Positions 21,580-33,439 are shown, counted from the first letter of the stretch. The stretch is DNA of 64,000 bases from Doryteuthis pealeii (GCA_023376005.1 CM042160.1:88308455-88372454); one strand, 5' to 3'. Translations and numbers: made by a program. Notes: generated by a model not told the origin, from the letters alone.

Positions 21580-21665
21580 TGTTAATTCATGGAAGGGCAG
21601 GGGAGGGGGTCCTTACCCCTCTGCAGGGGATACAATTAGCCTATTCTAAGCCCCATCAACAGACT
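21580..21665 (-). mobile_element. Repeat X head fragment
   Basis: Contains CCTTACCCCTCTGCAGGGG and CTATTCTAAGCCCCATC, the head region of repeat X, only ~85 bp long. Copy 2 counterpart at about 33205-33290. Confidence 0.5.
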
Positions 21666-21824
21666 GGGATGCTTTTGGGTTAAAAAGTTATTTGAAATAA
21701 ACATTCCATATACACAAATAAGAAAATATGTTTTTATTAATCTGTAAATTAAAAACAAGTTTAGGATGGAACAAGTCAGGAGTTGTCCGACATTGTGAGA
21801 TTAAGTATTTTTTAAAAATATCCC

Positions 21825-22196
21825 ACAAAAAATCAGCTGTATGGCCACTTGCCTCCTATCACACAAACTATCCACATAAGACAAACAAGACATGCTGGAC
21901 AATGAATGGAGAAGCAAAGACAAACTCATAAATGACATTCTCCTTTGGACACCTACACATGGACACACCAGTCTAGGTCAACCAGTCTAGGACAAACTCA
22001 TAAGTGACGTTCTCCCGTAGACACACCAGTGTAGGCTGACCAACAGAAACCTACATCAACCAGCTCTGTACGGATTCTGGATGCTACGATGAGGACCTGT
22101 CAGGGGCGTTGACCGATAGGGACGGTTGGTGAGAAAGAGAGTCATGGGAATCCGTGCTGTCAGCGTGACCTGATGATGATGATGATGATGATGATT
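21825..22196 (+). pseudogene. LINE 3' remnant
   Basis: Plus-strand pieces such as HTNYPHKTNKTCWT and a downstream ATCAACCAGCTCTGTACGG match the LINE family at 3.2 and 16.4 kb (3' of the reverse transcriptase). A short internal duplication around ACAAACTCATAA (about 21920 and 22000) breaks it further. It ends in an ATG-repeat tail (22170-22194). Confidence 0.7.
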
Positions 22197-22435
22197 TACC
22201 TATATGTGAATGTTTTTTGGGTTTATGTGAATAGGTTACGATATAAAGAGTTTTAAAAAGGTATTTTGTAACTGAGATTATGTTACAGTGGCACAGTAGC
22301 TAACGATTTTGTAACTTCAAAATGAGATTCTTTTTTCAATTTGTACAACGAAGTCTATCTGATATTCTTGTTCTATGTATCGTGTTCTGCGTACAAGACG
22401 ACATCGATAAGGTTTAAGAATTTTTAAAAGATATC
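22197..22435. other. AT-rich stretch, nothing recognised
   Basis: Contains no gene. CAGTGGCACAGTAGCTAACG near 22288 faintly resembles a tRNA-like SINE head that repeat X then interrupts. Confidence 0.4.
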
Positions 22436-22439
22436 TACC

Positions 22440-23045
22440 ACCCTGTCGGCTGGGGCGTTAGAATGCACCGACTGCACCTCTGCAGAGGGGTAAGACTCCC
22501 CCAATGGGGCCACCTGTTGGCCGTAGATGGCGACCCGTGATGCTTAAGGATAGAGCCCAGGTGGATGAGCAGTTCATGATTTACAATACTCCACTTTGGC
22601 CCTATCTTGGGCTAGACGGGCGGTCGGAGAGGCCCCCTCCGATCAATCGGCTGGTCACGTCAAGCCCTAGCACCTATATGATTTTCCCAACCCTATTGCC
22701 CTTATGGCAAGCCCCAACCCCTTTTTATCATATGGGTGCTAGAAGGCGGTGGCTGCGGGTCTACATGTCCTGGGAATGACGTTAAACTCTATCTGATGGT
22801 GAGGTTCCAGTTTTGGAGGTTTGGGGAATGTGGAGCACCCCTTCATCCCCATTGCTCCCTGGTCCCCTCTGACCCGGAGTGGTAGTACCTGTTAGGGTCC
22901 CATCTATGGGTTAAATAGAAAAATGTATTTATAAAAAAGATTGTATTATCCATTAAGAATTGATTTATTTCAAAACTTTATCGGCATTAAATGACCCACT
23001 GAGGTTGCTATGCCGTAAAACAAAACAAACAAACAAACAAACAAA
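22440..23045 (+). mobile_element. Repeat X, full-length reference copy with CAAA tail
   Basis: In its sense direction it begins CCCTGTCGGCTGGGGC, passes TCTGCAGAGGGGTAAGACTC and CACCTGTTGGCC, and ends GGTTGCTATGCCGTAAAAC followed by AAAC repeats (23015-23045). A simple A-rich tail at one end only is a retroposon signature. About 600 bp with no convincing coding frame. Confidence 0.7.
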
Positions 23046-23099
23046 AGATATCTAAAAGCTGAACAAAATTTAAACAGAAAAAAAAGCTATTATCTAGTA

Positions 23100-23345
23100 T
23101 TATCTGCATTATTTAGACTATTGTCCTCATCTACATTCTTATCTGTACAACGTTTCGGCCGATGTGCCCTTCGGTCTTCTTCAGGTATTTCTTGTCGGAC
23201 TCGGGAACCATCTCAGACTCGGGAATCTTCTATTCGAACTCGGAAACCTTCTTTTCGAAGTCGGAACATTCTTGTCCGAAAAGAAATACCTGAAGAAGTC
23301 CGGAAGGCAGATCGACCGAAACATTGTATAGATAACAATGAAGAT
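23100..23345. repeat. Foldback cassette with hammerhead-like termini
   Basis: The left end (minus strand) and right end (plus strand) both read AATACCTGAAGAAG, a hairpin, and CCGAAAC. The middle contains TCGGACTCGGGAACC-type phrases also found in the 27.5, 41.3 and 47.2 kb cassettes. At the right end CTGAAGA is at 23290-23296 and GAAAC at about 23318. An extra nucleotide separates CTGAAGA from the hairpin. Confidence 0.65.
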
Positions 23346-23469
23346 GAGGACAATAGTCCGAATAATACAAATAATACTAATTATCAAGCCTCATCTAAAA
23401 GATTCAGCGAAAATTGTTATTATTTGCCATAATTTTTTTTAGGTGAGTCTTGATAATTTTCGTTATTTA

Positions 23470-23995
23470 GATTTTTCCGACTGTTATCCTCCTCTTTATT
23501 TTAATATACACACCATCTCGGCCCTCCAGCTTTCTTCAGGTGTTTCGGCTGATATGCCGTTGAACACAAGGCACAGCGGATATAAGGGTTTGCTTAATAC
23601 AATTCTAAGTGACAATAATCTGTAAATTGCAGGTTCAATCCTGACCACGGGCGATAATAACATAGAATACTTAATATTGCTTAAAACTTATACCCGGTCA
23701 TGGTTAACAGAATGAGAACAGTAGATTGAAAGGATTAGGTTCAATCCTGACCACGGGCGATAATAACATAGAATACTTAATATAGCTTAAAACTTGTACC
23801 CGGTCATGGTTAACATAATGAGAACAGTAGATTGAAAGGGTTCGGTTCAATTTTCCACGAAGGTTTCCAATTACGATACGAAGGCTCCTGGGTTCGACAA
23901 GAAGATTCCTGAGTTCAACCAGAAACACCTGAAGAAGGGCGGAGGTCACATAGGCAGAAACGTTGTTTATATAATAATAAAGATGAGGACAGCAG
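23470..23995. repeat. Foldback cassette, second type, with internal direct repeat
   Basis: Outer ends read TTTTTCCGACTGTTATCCTC and its near-complement ending GACAGCAGTCCGAAAAATC. Inside, a ~110-bp block (GTTCAATCCTGACCACGGGC to AATGAGAACAGTAGATTG) occurs twice in tandem at 23632-23838. Both flanks carry hammerhead-like CCTGAAGAAG / CTTTCTTCAGG phrases. Confidence 0.6.
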
Positions 23996-24330
23996 TCCGA
24001 AAAATCTGAATAATACAAATGAAAAAAAAGGTTTTACCTAAAAATTTTGAAATAAAATAACTGATGCATTGTAAAATTCATTAATTGATAACAAGGCGCC
24101 GTAACTCAATACGGATCTAACCTTGTTGCAATCCTACTACAGAATGCCAGAGTATTTATGAAGCCTCATAACATCACAGAAACCAAGCCACCAATAAGGA
24201 ATGGAATCATCCAAATACATGAATGGACTATTCTTGAGTTCCATAAGTACCAGCTGTCTTGGGCACTAGTTCAGTTGTGCTTAGCCAGTTGCTGTTGTCC
24301 AAACCAACTGTATACTGACTGACTGACTTC
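23996..24330. other. Unclassified stretch
   Basis: No gene. It is shared with 35700-36030 in copy 2. Confidence 0.4.
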
Positions 24331-24468
24331 GACATCTATCTATCTATCTATCTATCTATCTCATCATATCTATCTATTTATCTATCTATCTCATCATATC
24401 TATCTATCTATTTATCTCATCATATCTATATATCTATCTATATATCTATCTATATATCTATCTATTGA
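24331..24468. repeat. (TCTA)n microsatellite
   Basis: Interrupted TCTA repeats with periodic CATCATA insertions. Copy 2 counterpart at 36040-36175. Confidence 0.9.
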
Positions 24469-24599
24469 TGGAAGATAGATAACCATGACATCTCGTGCGC
24501 ATTATCCTTAGTTTGTCCTATAGTTTGGTTTATATACTTGGTTTAATGGCATATCAAACTTTGATGGTTATTTAATGCCAACGCCATCGCAGAAGAGTA

Positions 24600-25078
24600 A
24601 AGAAAAGAGAAAGAAGAAAAGAAAGTGAAAAAGAAAAAAAAACCCAAAAAACAACAACAACAAAATACCCTAAAAAAACCCAAAACAAACGAAGAGAATG
24701 GAAAAAGAGAGAACACATGATGAAACAAAAGAAAAAAAAGAAAAAAAAAAAGAATGAAAAATAGGAAATAATCAAAGAATGAAAAATCGAAAAGAAAGAA
24801 AATGAAAAAACAAACAAAAACAAAACAAAACAAACAACAAACAACCCCCCCCTAAAAAAACTCCCAAAACAAACAAGAGAAGATATGATAAAACGAAAGA
24901 AAAAAGCCAAAAAAAAAGAAAAGAATGAAAAATAGGAAATAATCAAAGAATGAAAACCGAAAAGAAAGAAATTGAAAAAAAAAAAAAAAAAGCCAAAAAA
25001 AAGAAAAGAATGAAAAATAGGAAATAATCAAAGAATGAAAAACCGAAAAGAAAGAAATTGAAAAAAGAAAAAAATTAG
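24600..25078. repeat. A-rich minisatellite, short allele
   Basis: Preceded by a repeat-X-like hairpin fragment (24546-24586). Units contain GAATGAAAAATAGGAAATAA, TCAAAGAATGAAAA, CCGAAAAGAAAG and an A run, about 80 bp. Around four units are here, versus roughly twenty in copy 2 (36430-38025). The Phe-rich minus-strand frames are artefacts. Confidence 0.9.
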
Positions 25079-25434
25079 CGGTGTTGGTGTGGGTGGTATT
25101 TGTAAAGTTTGTAGAACATCTATTTCATAAATGTATTTCTATGGCGGGTGTGACAAGAACAGTTTGGGTCATGACTTGCAATCTGAATGATTACCTCACA
25201 TACAGGTCTATGGACCAACAAAGGAGACATCCTTAAACACAGCACCGGCTTGTCTATGTGGCACTATGGAACTGCAGCACCACCTGCTGGCAGGAATAAG
25301 CAACAATAAAAGGTATATTCATAGCTTTAATTGAATTAATTAATCACACACACACACACACACACACATACACATATATATATATATATATATATATATG
25401 GGAGAAATATGAGGAGGTTAATCCGATAATATGT
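25079..25434. other. Unclassified stretch plus (CA)n(TA)n
   Basis: No gene in 25079-25345. Compound CA/TA microsatellite at 25347-25400. Confidence 0.6.
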
Positions 25435-25868
25435 GGAGAAAGGTAGACAAACACGGGATGTTATGGAAACTGGATGTTTATTGTCGATGGTGCAACGTTT
25501 CGGTCTGTTAGACCATCTTCAGGACTTGAATATAGTACTTGCTTCAATGATGGACATTCTCAAAATGGTGAAACAGAGGGTCGTCAGTAGGTGGAGGGGT
25601 GGTTGGGGGTGGTTAGTGGATTTTCTTCTCTGTGGTACCACCATCCACCATTCTGACACTCCCCATCTAATGAGAAGAAAATCCACTAGCCACTCCCAAC
25701 CATCCCTCTCCCTACTGACGACCTTCTGTTCCAGCATTTTGAAAATGTCCATCATTGAAGCAAGTACTATATCCAAGTCCTGAAGATGGTTTAACAGACC
25801 GAAACGTTGCACCGTCGACAATAAACATCCAGTTTCCATAACATCCCGTGTTTGTCTACCTTTCTCCA
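25435..25868. repeat. Long inverted repeat with hammerhead-like phrases
   Basis: The left arm starts GGAGAAAGGTAGACAAACAC and the right arm ends with its complement. The arms are about 200 bp with a short loop near 25640-25670. Both strands therefore encode almost the same 116-codon frame, which is a symmetry effect. Each arm reads CCTGAAGATGG, a hairpin, AGACCGAAACGTTGCACC on one strand: CTGAAGA at 25780-25786, then an extra T before the paired GGT/ACC stem, then GAA and a self-complementary ACGT. Confidence 0.85.
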
Positions 25869-26146
25869 TATATATACATATACGAAACCACTCAGAATGA
25901 CACGATCACCACGACCTGGCTAATTTATCCCCAGTCATAAACCCCGCCCCCTAAAACGATGAGAAGAACTTAAACTGAAATCTTTTCATGAGTTTATATA
26001 CTGTTAAACAGCAACCAACCAACCAACCAACCAACATTCCTTGTCTCATCCAATCATTATTCAGTTTCATCACGAGGGTTCAATATCATCTAAAGATAGC
26101 CACACCGCATCCGAATGGATCACAGAAGTTAATCTGTAAGTCTAGC
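25869..26146. other. Unclassified stretch shared with copy 2
   Basis: Contains a CAAC repeat (26012-26033), no gene. Counterpart at 38819-39085. Confidence 0.5.
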
Positions 26147-26147
26147 G

Positions 26148-26195
<48 letters not shown>
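26147..26195. repeat. (TA)n microsatellite
   Basis: TA tract bordering the next palindrome. Confidence 0.95.
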
Positions 26196-26199
<4 letters not shown>

Positions 26200-26548
26200 T
26201 TAGGAGGACGATTTAGAAGGCTATCACAATGCAGGTGTAAAGAAAAATAATAATACGGTAACAATGATGTTGTGTGTTAACCTGTATTTAATTCTTAAAT
26301 TTTCGAGATAATATCTCTTTTTGAAAAGATCACTGGAACTGAAGCAGTCTAGTTATGGCATTTCTTTTTAAATTAATTTTTTTTTTAAAGAAATGCCATA
26401 ACTAGACTACTTCAGTTCCAGTGATCTTTTGAAAAAGAGATATTTCGAAAATTCAAGAATTAAATACACAACATCCTTGTTACCGTATTATTATTTTTTC
26501 TTTACACCTGCATTGTGATAGCCTTCTAAATCAACCTCCTAACCAATA
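26196..26548. repeat. Long inverted repeat (copy 1-specific cassette)
   Basis: The arms run from ATTGGTTAGGAGGACGATTT to the complementary AAATCAACCTCCTAACCAAT, ~160 bp each, with the loop near 26375-26390. The corresponding (TA)n site in copy 2 carries a different cassette (39146-39555). Core-like phrases (GATCTTTT, hairpin, CGAAAAT) look too decayed to call a ribozyme. Confidence 0.85.
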
Positions 26549-26581
26549 TATACACAATGCTTCAAGCAAATTATAAACTCT

Positions 26582-26583
<2 letters not shown>

Positions 26584-26656
<73 letters not shown>
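26584..26656. repeat. (TA)n microsatellite
   Basis: Long TA tract. The adjacent Tyr/Ile-rich frame is an artefact. Confidence 0.95.
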
Positions 26657-26660
<4 letters not shown>

Positions 26661-26917
26661 CTAAGCTTATTGGTAAACCCTTGTAGGAAGAAAAAACCCG
26701 GCAAATAGTTTGATTGTAAAAATATACTACCAAATTTCACCTGGGGTACCAACCGAAAATAATCGATTACTACTATAACACTTGCACCCCCCCCCAAAAA
26801 AAAAATATATATGAAACATATATATATATAAACCGCTAGGATATTCTAAAGCTAAAAAGTAAAAAGTGCTCAATACCTAAGTAGAGAAAATAATAAAGTT
26901 AAACCTAATGAGTCAGA

Positions 26918-26959
26918 TATACCCACTAACAGTTTCGCTTAGTAGCTTATCAGGGAAAG
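26918..26959 (-). ncRNA. Hammerhead-like motif, probably inactive
   Basis: Minus strand: CTGATAA (26947-26953) where the consensus is CTGANGA, stem II GCTACTAAGC (3 bp), GAA, stem III ACTGTTAGT (3 bp, 3-nt loop), then G at the cleavage position. The change at G8 and the G at position 17 both argue against activity. The relative at 40188-40229 has A at the cleavage position. Confidence 0.55.
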
Positions 26960-26961
26960 AA

Positions 26962-26966
<5 letters not shown>

Positions 26967-27008
<42 letters not shown>
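26967..27008. repeat. (TA)n microsatellite
   Basis: TA tract to the right of the hammerhead-like unit. Confidence 0.95.
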
Positions 27009-27013
<5 letters not shown>

Positions 27014-27360
27014 CCCCAACTTTAGTGTATGTAATACATTTTGTTCATGTCACGCACTGTTTCCTCGAAACAAAGTGTTTCTTTTTTGTCAACCATAATG
27101 TCAAGGATGAATTGGCATGTCACAACAAACAAGGTTACCTCGATGCAACATTAAAATATCATGGGGGTCACCATTTAAGGTAAATATCTTCTTTTTTTCC
27201 CACAGATATAAGACAACTCCTCTGAAAATAACGAGTTCGAACCCCGACTGTGATGATTTGCAATCACGTACCACTGATGCCATTATGAGAGGCTTAGATC
27301 AGTTTCTTTGCCCAAATTTGGGTAAATAGCAGGACAGTTGAATCCCTTTAGCCTTGAAAA
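27009..27360 (+). mobile_element. SINE-2-like fragment in AT-rich sequence
   Basis: At 27231-27250 the B-box-like GAGTTCGAACCCC is followed by a tail with CCCAAATTTGGGTAAATAGC that parallels SINE-2's CAGTTATTGGTAAATATTAG. The A box is not visible. The same sequence in copy 2 is 40926-41085 with a few substitutions. The 70-codon frame here shows substitutions changing amino acids, as expected without selection. Confidence 0.45.
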
Positions 27361-27369
27361 TATAATCCA

Positions 27370-27745
27370 TCTTATGCATTATACATCGGCCAAAACGTTG
27401 TGTATAATGAGTAAACAGTCCGAAAATATTAACGCATACTATTTAGGAACAAAATATATGTTACATAGTAATATGAGGGCTCTCGATTTTTGACAAAAAG
27501 GTTCCAGAGTTCGAAGAGAAGGTTTCCCAATTCCAGAGTTCGGAGAGAAGGTTTCCCAGATCCGGAGTTCGAAGAGAAGGTTTCCGTGTTCTAGAATTCG
27601 AAGAGAATGTTTACGAGTTCCAGAATTCGAAGAGAAGATTTCAGAGTTCCAGAGTTCGGAGAGAAGGTTCTCAAGTCCGAAAAAAAGGTTCCAGACTTCG
27701 AAGAGAAGGTTTCCGAGTCCGACAAGAAACACCTAAAAAAGAACA
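27370..27745. repeat. Foldback cassette with ~30-bp minisatellite core
   Basis: The outer left end carries CATCGGCCAAAACGTTG and the right end AAGAAACACCTAAAAAAG, decayed hammerhead-like termini. The core (27487-27735) is about 9 units of GTTCCAGAGTTCGAAGAGAA plus GGTTTCCGA. The longer version in copy 2 has about 15 units. Confidence 0.75.
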
Positions 27746-28002
27746 GTAGGCTATGGGCCAGAGTCGATTTTTGTTTACTTTGGTGGACATAGAATTTATA
27801 TGAAAAAAATTGACGTGTTTTTAAGAGTATTAATGAAGTAGAGTCTAAATCTTAATTTATCTCCAAGTGAAAGTTGCGCATTATTTTAGAATTTGACTTT
27901 AAAATGCATTATTTGATCGATACATTTAGGTGTAAAAATCAAGTAAGCGATCATAGTTGTCATTTGATTATAGGCACCATCTTTGTTTGTTGGTTTTGTT
28001 TT
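27746..28002. other. AT-rich stretch, nothing recognised
   Basis: No gene. Counterpart at 41700-41950. Confidence 0.5.
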
Positions 28003-28514
28003 GTTTTACGCCATATCAACCTTGCTGAAAAGTTTTGAAATAAATTCATTCTTAATAGATACTGAATATTTTATACATACATTGTTCTATTTAACCTACA
28101 GATGCGACCCTAACAGGTACTACCACTACATTTCAGAGTGGACCAGGGAACAATGGTGATAAAGGGGTGATCCACATTCCTTAGACCTTCAGAAATGGAT
28201 CCTCACCATCCGATAAAGTTTAACGTCATTTCCAGAAGATGACAACCCTCAGCCACCGCCTCCTAGCACTCATATGATAAAATGGGTTGAGGCCATTAAG
28301 GGAATAGGATTGGAACAATCATATAGGGATTACAGCTTGAGGTGACTAGCCGATTGATCGAAGAGGGCCTCCCCGACCGCCCGTTTAGCCTAAGTAAGGA
28401 ACGAAGAGAAGTGTTGCAAGTCATGAACTGCAAATTCACAAGGATTTCGTCCTAAAACTTCACGGGTCGCAACCCACGGTCAAAAAGAGAACCAATTGGG
28501 GAAGTCTTATCCCA
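28003..28514 (-). mobile_element. Repeat X fused to satellite array 1
   Basis: The tail side begins GTTTTGTTTTACGCCATATC. The head side is cut at GGGGAAGTCTTATCCC, where normal copies continue TCTGCAGAGGTGCAG, and passes directly into AAGCTACATAG of the satellite. The identical junction occurs at 42450. Confidence 0.65.
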
Positions 28515-30364
28515 AGCTACATAGAAAAATACAAACCAATAAGGTCCAACGTGTTGGATTCCCGTTAATCCGGCATCGGTGAAAATTTTCATCCTCATTT
28601 GGTTTCATTAAACCCAAGCTACATGGCCAAATACAATCAAACAAGGCCCAACGTGTTGGATTCCCGTTAATCCGGCATCGGTGCAAATTCTCATCCTCAT
28701 TTGGTTTCATTAAACCCAAGCTACATGGCCAAATACAATGAAATAAGGCCCATAGTGTTGGATTCCCGTTAATCCGGCATCGGTGCAAATTTTCATCAAC
28801 ATTTGGTTTCATTAAACCCAAGCTACATGACCAAATACAATCAAACAAGGCCCAACGTGTTGGATTCCCGTTAATCCGGCATCGGTGCAAATTTTCATCA
28901 ACATTTGGTTTCATTAAACCCAAGCTACATGACCAAATACAATCAACAAGGCCCAACGTGTTCGATTCCCGTTAATCGGCATCGGTGCAAATTTTCATCA
29001 ACATTTGGTTTCATTAAACCCAAGCTACATGACCAAATACAATCAAACAAGGCCCAACGTGTTCGATTCCCGTTAATCCGGCATCGGTGAAAATTTTCAT
29101 CAACATTTGGTTTCATTAAACCCAAGCTACATGACCAAATACAATCAAATAAGGCCCAACGTGTTGGATTCCCGTTAATCCGGCATCGGTGCAAATTTTT
29201 CATCAACATTTGGTTTCATTAAACCCAAGCTACATGACCAAATACAATCAAACAAGGCCCAACGTGTTCGATCCCGTTAATCCGGCATCGGTGCAAATTT
29301 TCATCCTCATTTGGTTTCATTAAACCCCAAGCTACATGACCAAATACAATCAAACAAGGCCCAACGTGTTCGATTCCCGTTAATCCGGCATCGGTGAAAA
29401 TTTTCATCAACATTTGGTTTCATTAAACCCAAGCTACATGACCAAATACAATCAAACAAGGCCCAACGTGTTCGATTCCCGTTAATCCGGCATCGGTGAA
29501 AATTTTCATCAACATTTGGTTTCATTAAACCCAAGCTACATGACCAAATACAATCAAACAAGGCCCAACGTGTTGGATTCCCGTTAATCCGGCATCGGTG
29601 CAAATTTTCATCAACATTTGGTTTCATTAAACCCAAGCTACATGACCAAATACAATCAAACAAGGCCCAACGTGTTCGATTCCCGTTAATCCGGCATCGG
29701 TGCAAATTTTCATCAACATTTGGTTTCATTAAACCCAAGCTACATGACCAAATACAATCAAACAAGGCCCAACGTGTTCGATTCCCGTTAATCCGGCATC
29801 GGTGAAAATTTTCATCAACATTTGGTTTCATTAAACCCAAGCTACATGACCAAATACAATCAAAAAGGCCCAACGTGTTGGATTCCCGTTAATCCGGCAT
29901 CGGTGCAAATTTTCATCAACATTTGGTTTCATTAAACCCAAGCTACATGACCAAATACAATCAAACAAGGCCCAACGTGTTCGATTCCCGTTATCCGGCA
30001 TCGGTGCAAATTTTCATCCTCATTTGGTTTCATTAACCCAAGCTACATGACCAAATACAATCAAACAAGGCCCAACGTGTTCGATTCCGTTAATCCGGCA
30101 TCGGTGAAAATTTTCATCAACATTTGGTTTCATTAAACCCAAGCTACATGACCAAATACAATCAAACAAGGCCCAACGTGTTGGGCATCGGTGAAATTTA
30201 TGGGAGTTTCATTAAACCAAGTACATGGCGCAAATAAATCAAATAAGGCCCACGTGTTTGGATTCCCGTTAATCCGGCATCGGTGCAAATTTTCATCCTC
30301 ATTTGGTTTCATTAAACGCAAAGCTACATGGCCAAATACAATCAAACAAGGCCCAACGTGTTGG
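28515..30364. repeat. 102-bp satellite, array 1
   Basis: About 18 units. The first unit at the repeat X junction is the most diverged. Most units are a subtype with CATGACC, AATCAAACAAGG, TTCGATTCCC and ATCAACATTTGG, whereas arrays 2 and 3 are dominated by CATGGCC, AATAAGG, TTGGATTCCC and TCCTCATTTGG. Because 102 is 34 codons, a frame without stop repeats along the array; it is not evidence for a gene. Confidence 0.95.
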
Positions 30365-30464
30365 NNNNNNNNNNNNNNNNNNNNNNNNNNNNNNNNNNNN
30401 NNNNNNNNNNNNNNNNNNNNNNNNNNNNNNNNNNNNNNNNNNNNNNNNNNNNNNNNNNNNNNNN
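30365..30464. other. Assembly gap (100 N)
   Basis: Exactly 100 N, interrupting satellite array 1 and followed at once by the start of locus copy 2. Confidence 0.99.
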
Positions 30465-31116
30465 AAAGAGAGATGGTTAATAATAACTGCTAACGCCAAT
30501 TTCAAAGAATTTTTTTAGGAATTTTAATTTTTTTTAAAAAAAAGAAAAAATTTAAAAAAGATAAATCTTTGAATTTCATTTTTAAATGGATAAAAATTTC
30601 TTTTTTAAAATTTTATTCCTTTAATTAACTAAAATATATACAGCTTAAATGAAAACCTGAAAATGCCATTCTTTTGAAAATTGAATATATGTGAAAAATA
30701 ATTAGTTTCAATAAATTGGCCTACTACTAAATATCTTATAAATATACTAATTACTGAGGTAGGAACACATCAAACCGGGTTTGGCCAACAATGCTATAAC
30801 GGTACCTTTTACTGTTATCGTTTTTTAAATAAATAATGAATTTTCTTTGGCGAAACTTAAATGTTTTTTAGTGAACTTAAATTAAACATAAAGCATAATC
30901 TGAAGCTCACTTGTACCTCAAATTTTAGCTCTCGCAACAAAGTAAAAATCGACCGTGCGATAGCTCGTAACTCGAGAAGCTCGTAAGTTGAGGAACTCGT
31001 ATCAAGGCAGCACTATATGTACTATCTGGTCGTGTCATAACTAAGACTACTAAATGTACTATGAACCGCTATTGACCCACCTTCGTAATGTAATCTGTAC
31101 AGAAGTATCGTTGATA

Positions 31117-31800
31117 AACACACACAGACACACACACACACACACACACACACATCACACATACATAATACATACACAAAAACGAACAAAAAGACGAAGC
31201 ACACACACACACATTCACAAAAAAAGACAAGCAGATACGCACCGCGCGCACACACACACACACGCACTGCGCGTGCGCACACACACAATTAAGCACTTTT
31301 GTCTTTAAACTATTTTAAGTGTTTTTTCACACGTGATTACACACACACACGAATACACACACATACACACATACATACACCAAAAACTACAAAAAGACAA
31401 GGCAGACACACACACAGCACAGACAGAGACCAACAACACACACACACACGCACACCATACACACATTCACAAAAAAGACAAGCAGAATATGCAGCACACA
31501 CACGCACACGACACACACACTAACACTTCTGTTTTTTTAAAAAACTCTTTTAACTCTTTCTTTTAACACTGAATTACATCACACACGCACAAACGCACGA
31601 TACACACATACATACTCAAAAACGAACAAAAAGACAAGCAGACAGCACACACACACTCACACGCGCACGCACACACGATTTACAAAAAAGACAAGCACAC
31701 ACACACAACACGCACGCACACAAACGCAGCGCACACACACTAACACTTTCTGTTTTTTTAACTCTTTTAAAACTGTTCTTTTAAACACGTGACTACACAC
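31117..31800. repeat. Higher-order CA-rich minisatellite, copy 2
   Basis: Counterpart of 19655-20290 with many indels. It is followed (31801-32924) by the unclassified stretch corresponding to 20291-21330, without a gene. Confidence 0.9.
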
Positions 31801-32924
31801 ACCGCATAGTACTCGTGTAGCAGGTGTCGCTGTTCGTACTCAAGTAGCCTTTCCGGATTGAACACCACTGTGTTCTTGAAGTGAACAAGCCGATTCTTAT
31901 GAGTGCGCTCATTGTTGTTTGCGACAATTATTTTTCAGAAAAAGGAAAATAGAAAATTTTCGGTCCCCCGGGTGGGAAAAATACCTCCAGAAAACATAAG
32001 AACTTTCTGTGTTGACAATATGCTTTGCACTATGTTCTAGTGAAATATCCTTTTATTTTGTTAAATCGTTACTAAACCTTTGGTCTAGAATTGTGTAAAC
32101 GCGAATCACATTGGGTACTAATGTTAGTTACTCCAGTTATAGAAGCAGAGAAAATGAAAAAAACAAGAACAGTTTTGTCGAAGCTTTGATAGTTGTTTTT
32201 AATCACAGGGGTGTTTCTCAGGGATCGCGAGGACCGGCGTAATCAGGCATTGTTTTTTTTAGTATTAAATAAAGCCATGCAAATCAAAACAATGTTGTAT
32301 GATTTATAAAATTGTTATTCAAATTTGCGCACAATAAATAAAATTAGTGTAACGTAATTTCAGTTATTGAAATTTTAATGAGAGAGAAGAGTGTTTATTT
32401 ACTGGTCTTTACGGAGTTTTTGAACAACGGTATTATTTGGAAGGCTCGAAGAAAGCTACTTTTGTGACGTCACAAGCCTCCAATGAACAGCCTTCTGATG
32501 TTAGAGGTCTTTGGCTCACTACGGTCGAAGCCCTCCGACTAAAGGGAAGACAAGTCTGCTTGGGTACCCCGGAAAGTATGGGCGTATTTTCTTATATTTT
32601 CCTATGGTATGCTATCCCCGGTAAATTATTTATGGTGAAACTCGCAGAAGGGCATCCAAGGGCAGGAGTCCCTCGCCCTCAAAGCAATTCAAGACCATAA
32701 TGAGACGAACTCTAAAGAAATGCGCCATTTAGACACTTTCAAATTGTCTACAATGTTTTACGCTCTGTTCTATGAAAAATCTTTTTAATCGTTACTCTGT
32801 GTCTTAAATTTTGAAAAGCTCGAATTATTGCATTAATGTTTGTTATTCAGTTTATAGAAGCGCGAAAATTGAAAAATGTAGCTAGAGAAAATCAACGCCA
32901 CATGGTAGCTCAAAGCGAGCACAA

Positions 32925-32937
32925 ACATTTGATACTT

Positions 32938-32979
<42 letters not shown>

Positions 32980-32984
32980 TATAG

Positions 32985-33019
<35 letters not shown>

Positions 33020-33045
33020 GTGTGTGTGTGTGTAAGTATCCAAAA
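32925..33045. repeat. Palindromic compound microsatellite, copy 2
   Basis: (CA)n(TA)n(TG)n flanked by GATACTTTA and TAAGTATCC. The CA side has expanded relative to copy 1. Confidence 0.85.
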
Positions 33046-33439
33046 TGACTGGTAGTAAGGGATGATCTTATTTTGGGTCTTCAAAATCTCACTGTTTACC
33101 ATCTCTTGAAGGATTTTTAGAAATTAAAAAAATTAAAAAAACCCCCAAACCTTTTGAGGTTTTCTGGCCGAAATAAAATTATTACGGAATGACGTTTGTT
33201 AATTCCATGTAAGGGCCAGGGGAGGGTGTCCTTACCCCTCTGCAGGGGATACAGTTTAGCCTATTCTAAAAGCCCCATCAACAAAGACTGGGATGCTTTT
33301 GGGTTAAAAAGTTTATTTGAAAATAAACATTCCATAATACACAAATAAGAAAATATGTTTTTATTAATCTTAAATTAAAAACAAGTTAGGATGGAACACA
33401 GTCAGGAGTTGTCCGAACGTGAGGTTAAGTTTATAAAAA

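Larger units (their letters stand above)
19060..28515. repeat. Locus copy 1 (pair 1/2)
   Basis: Collinear with about 30470-42450. The shared order is: AT-rich start, CA arrays, CA-TA-TG palindrome, LINE tail, repeat X, foldback cassettes, TCTA tract, A-rich minisatellite, 25.4 kb palindrome, (TA)n cassettes, SINE-2-like piece, ~30-bp minisatellite, repeat X and 102-bp satellite. Clean parts differ by roughly 2 percent by eye. The cassette at 26196-26548 is replaced by different ones in copy 2. Confidence 0.9.

Noticed and set aside
25433..25869. Two nearly identical 116-codon proteins on opposite strands
   Set aside because: They are forced by the palindrome; no family, and the cassette shows no other coding feature.
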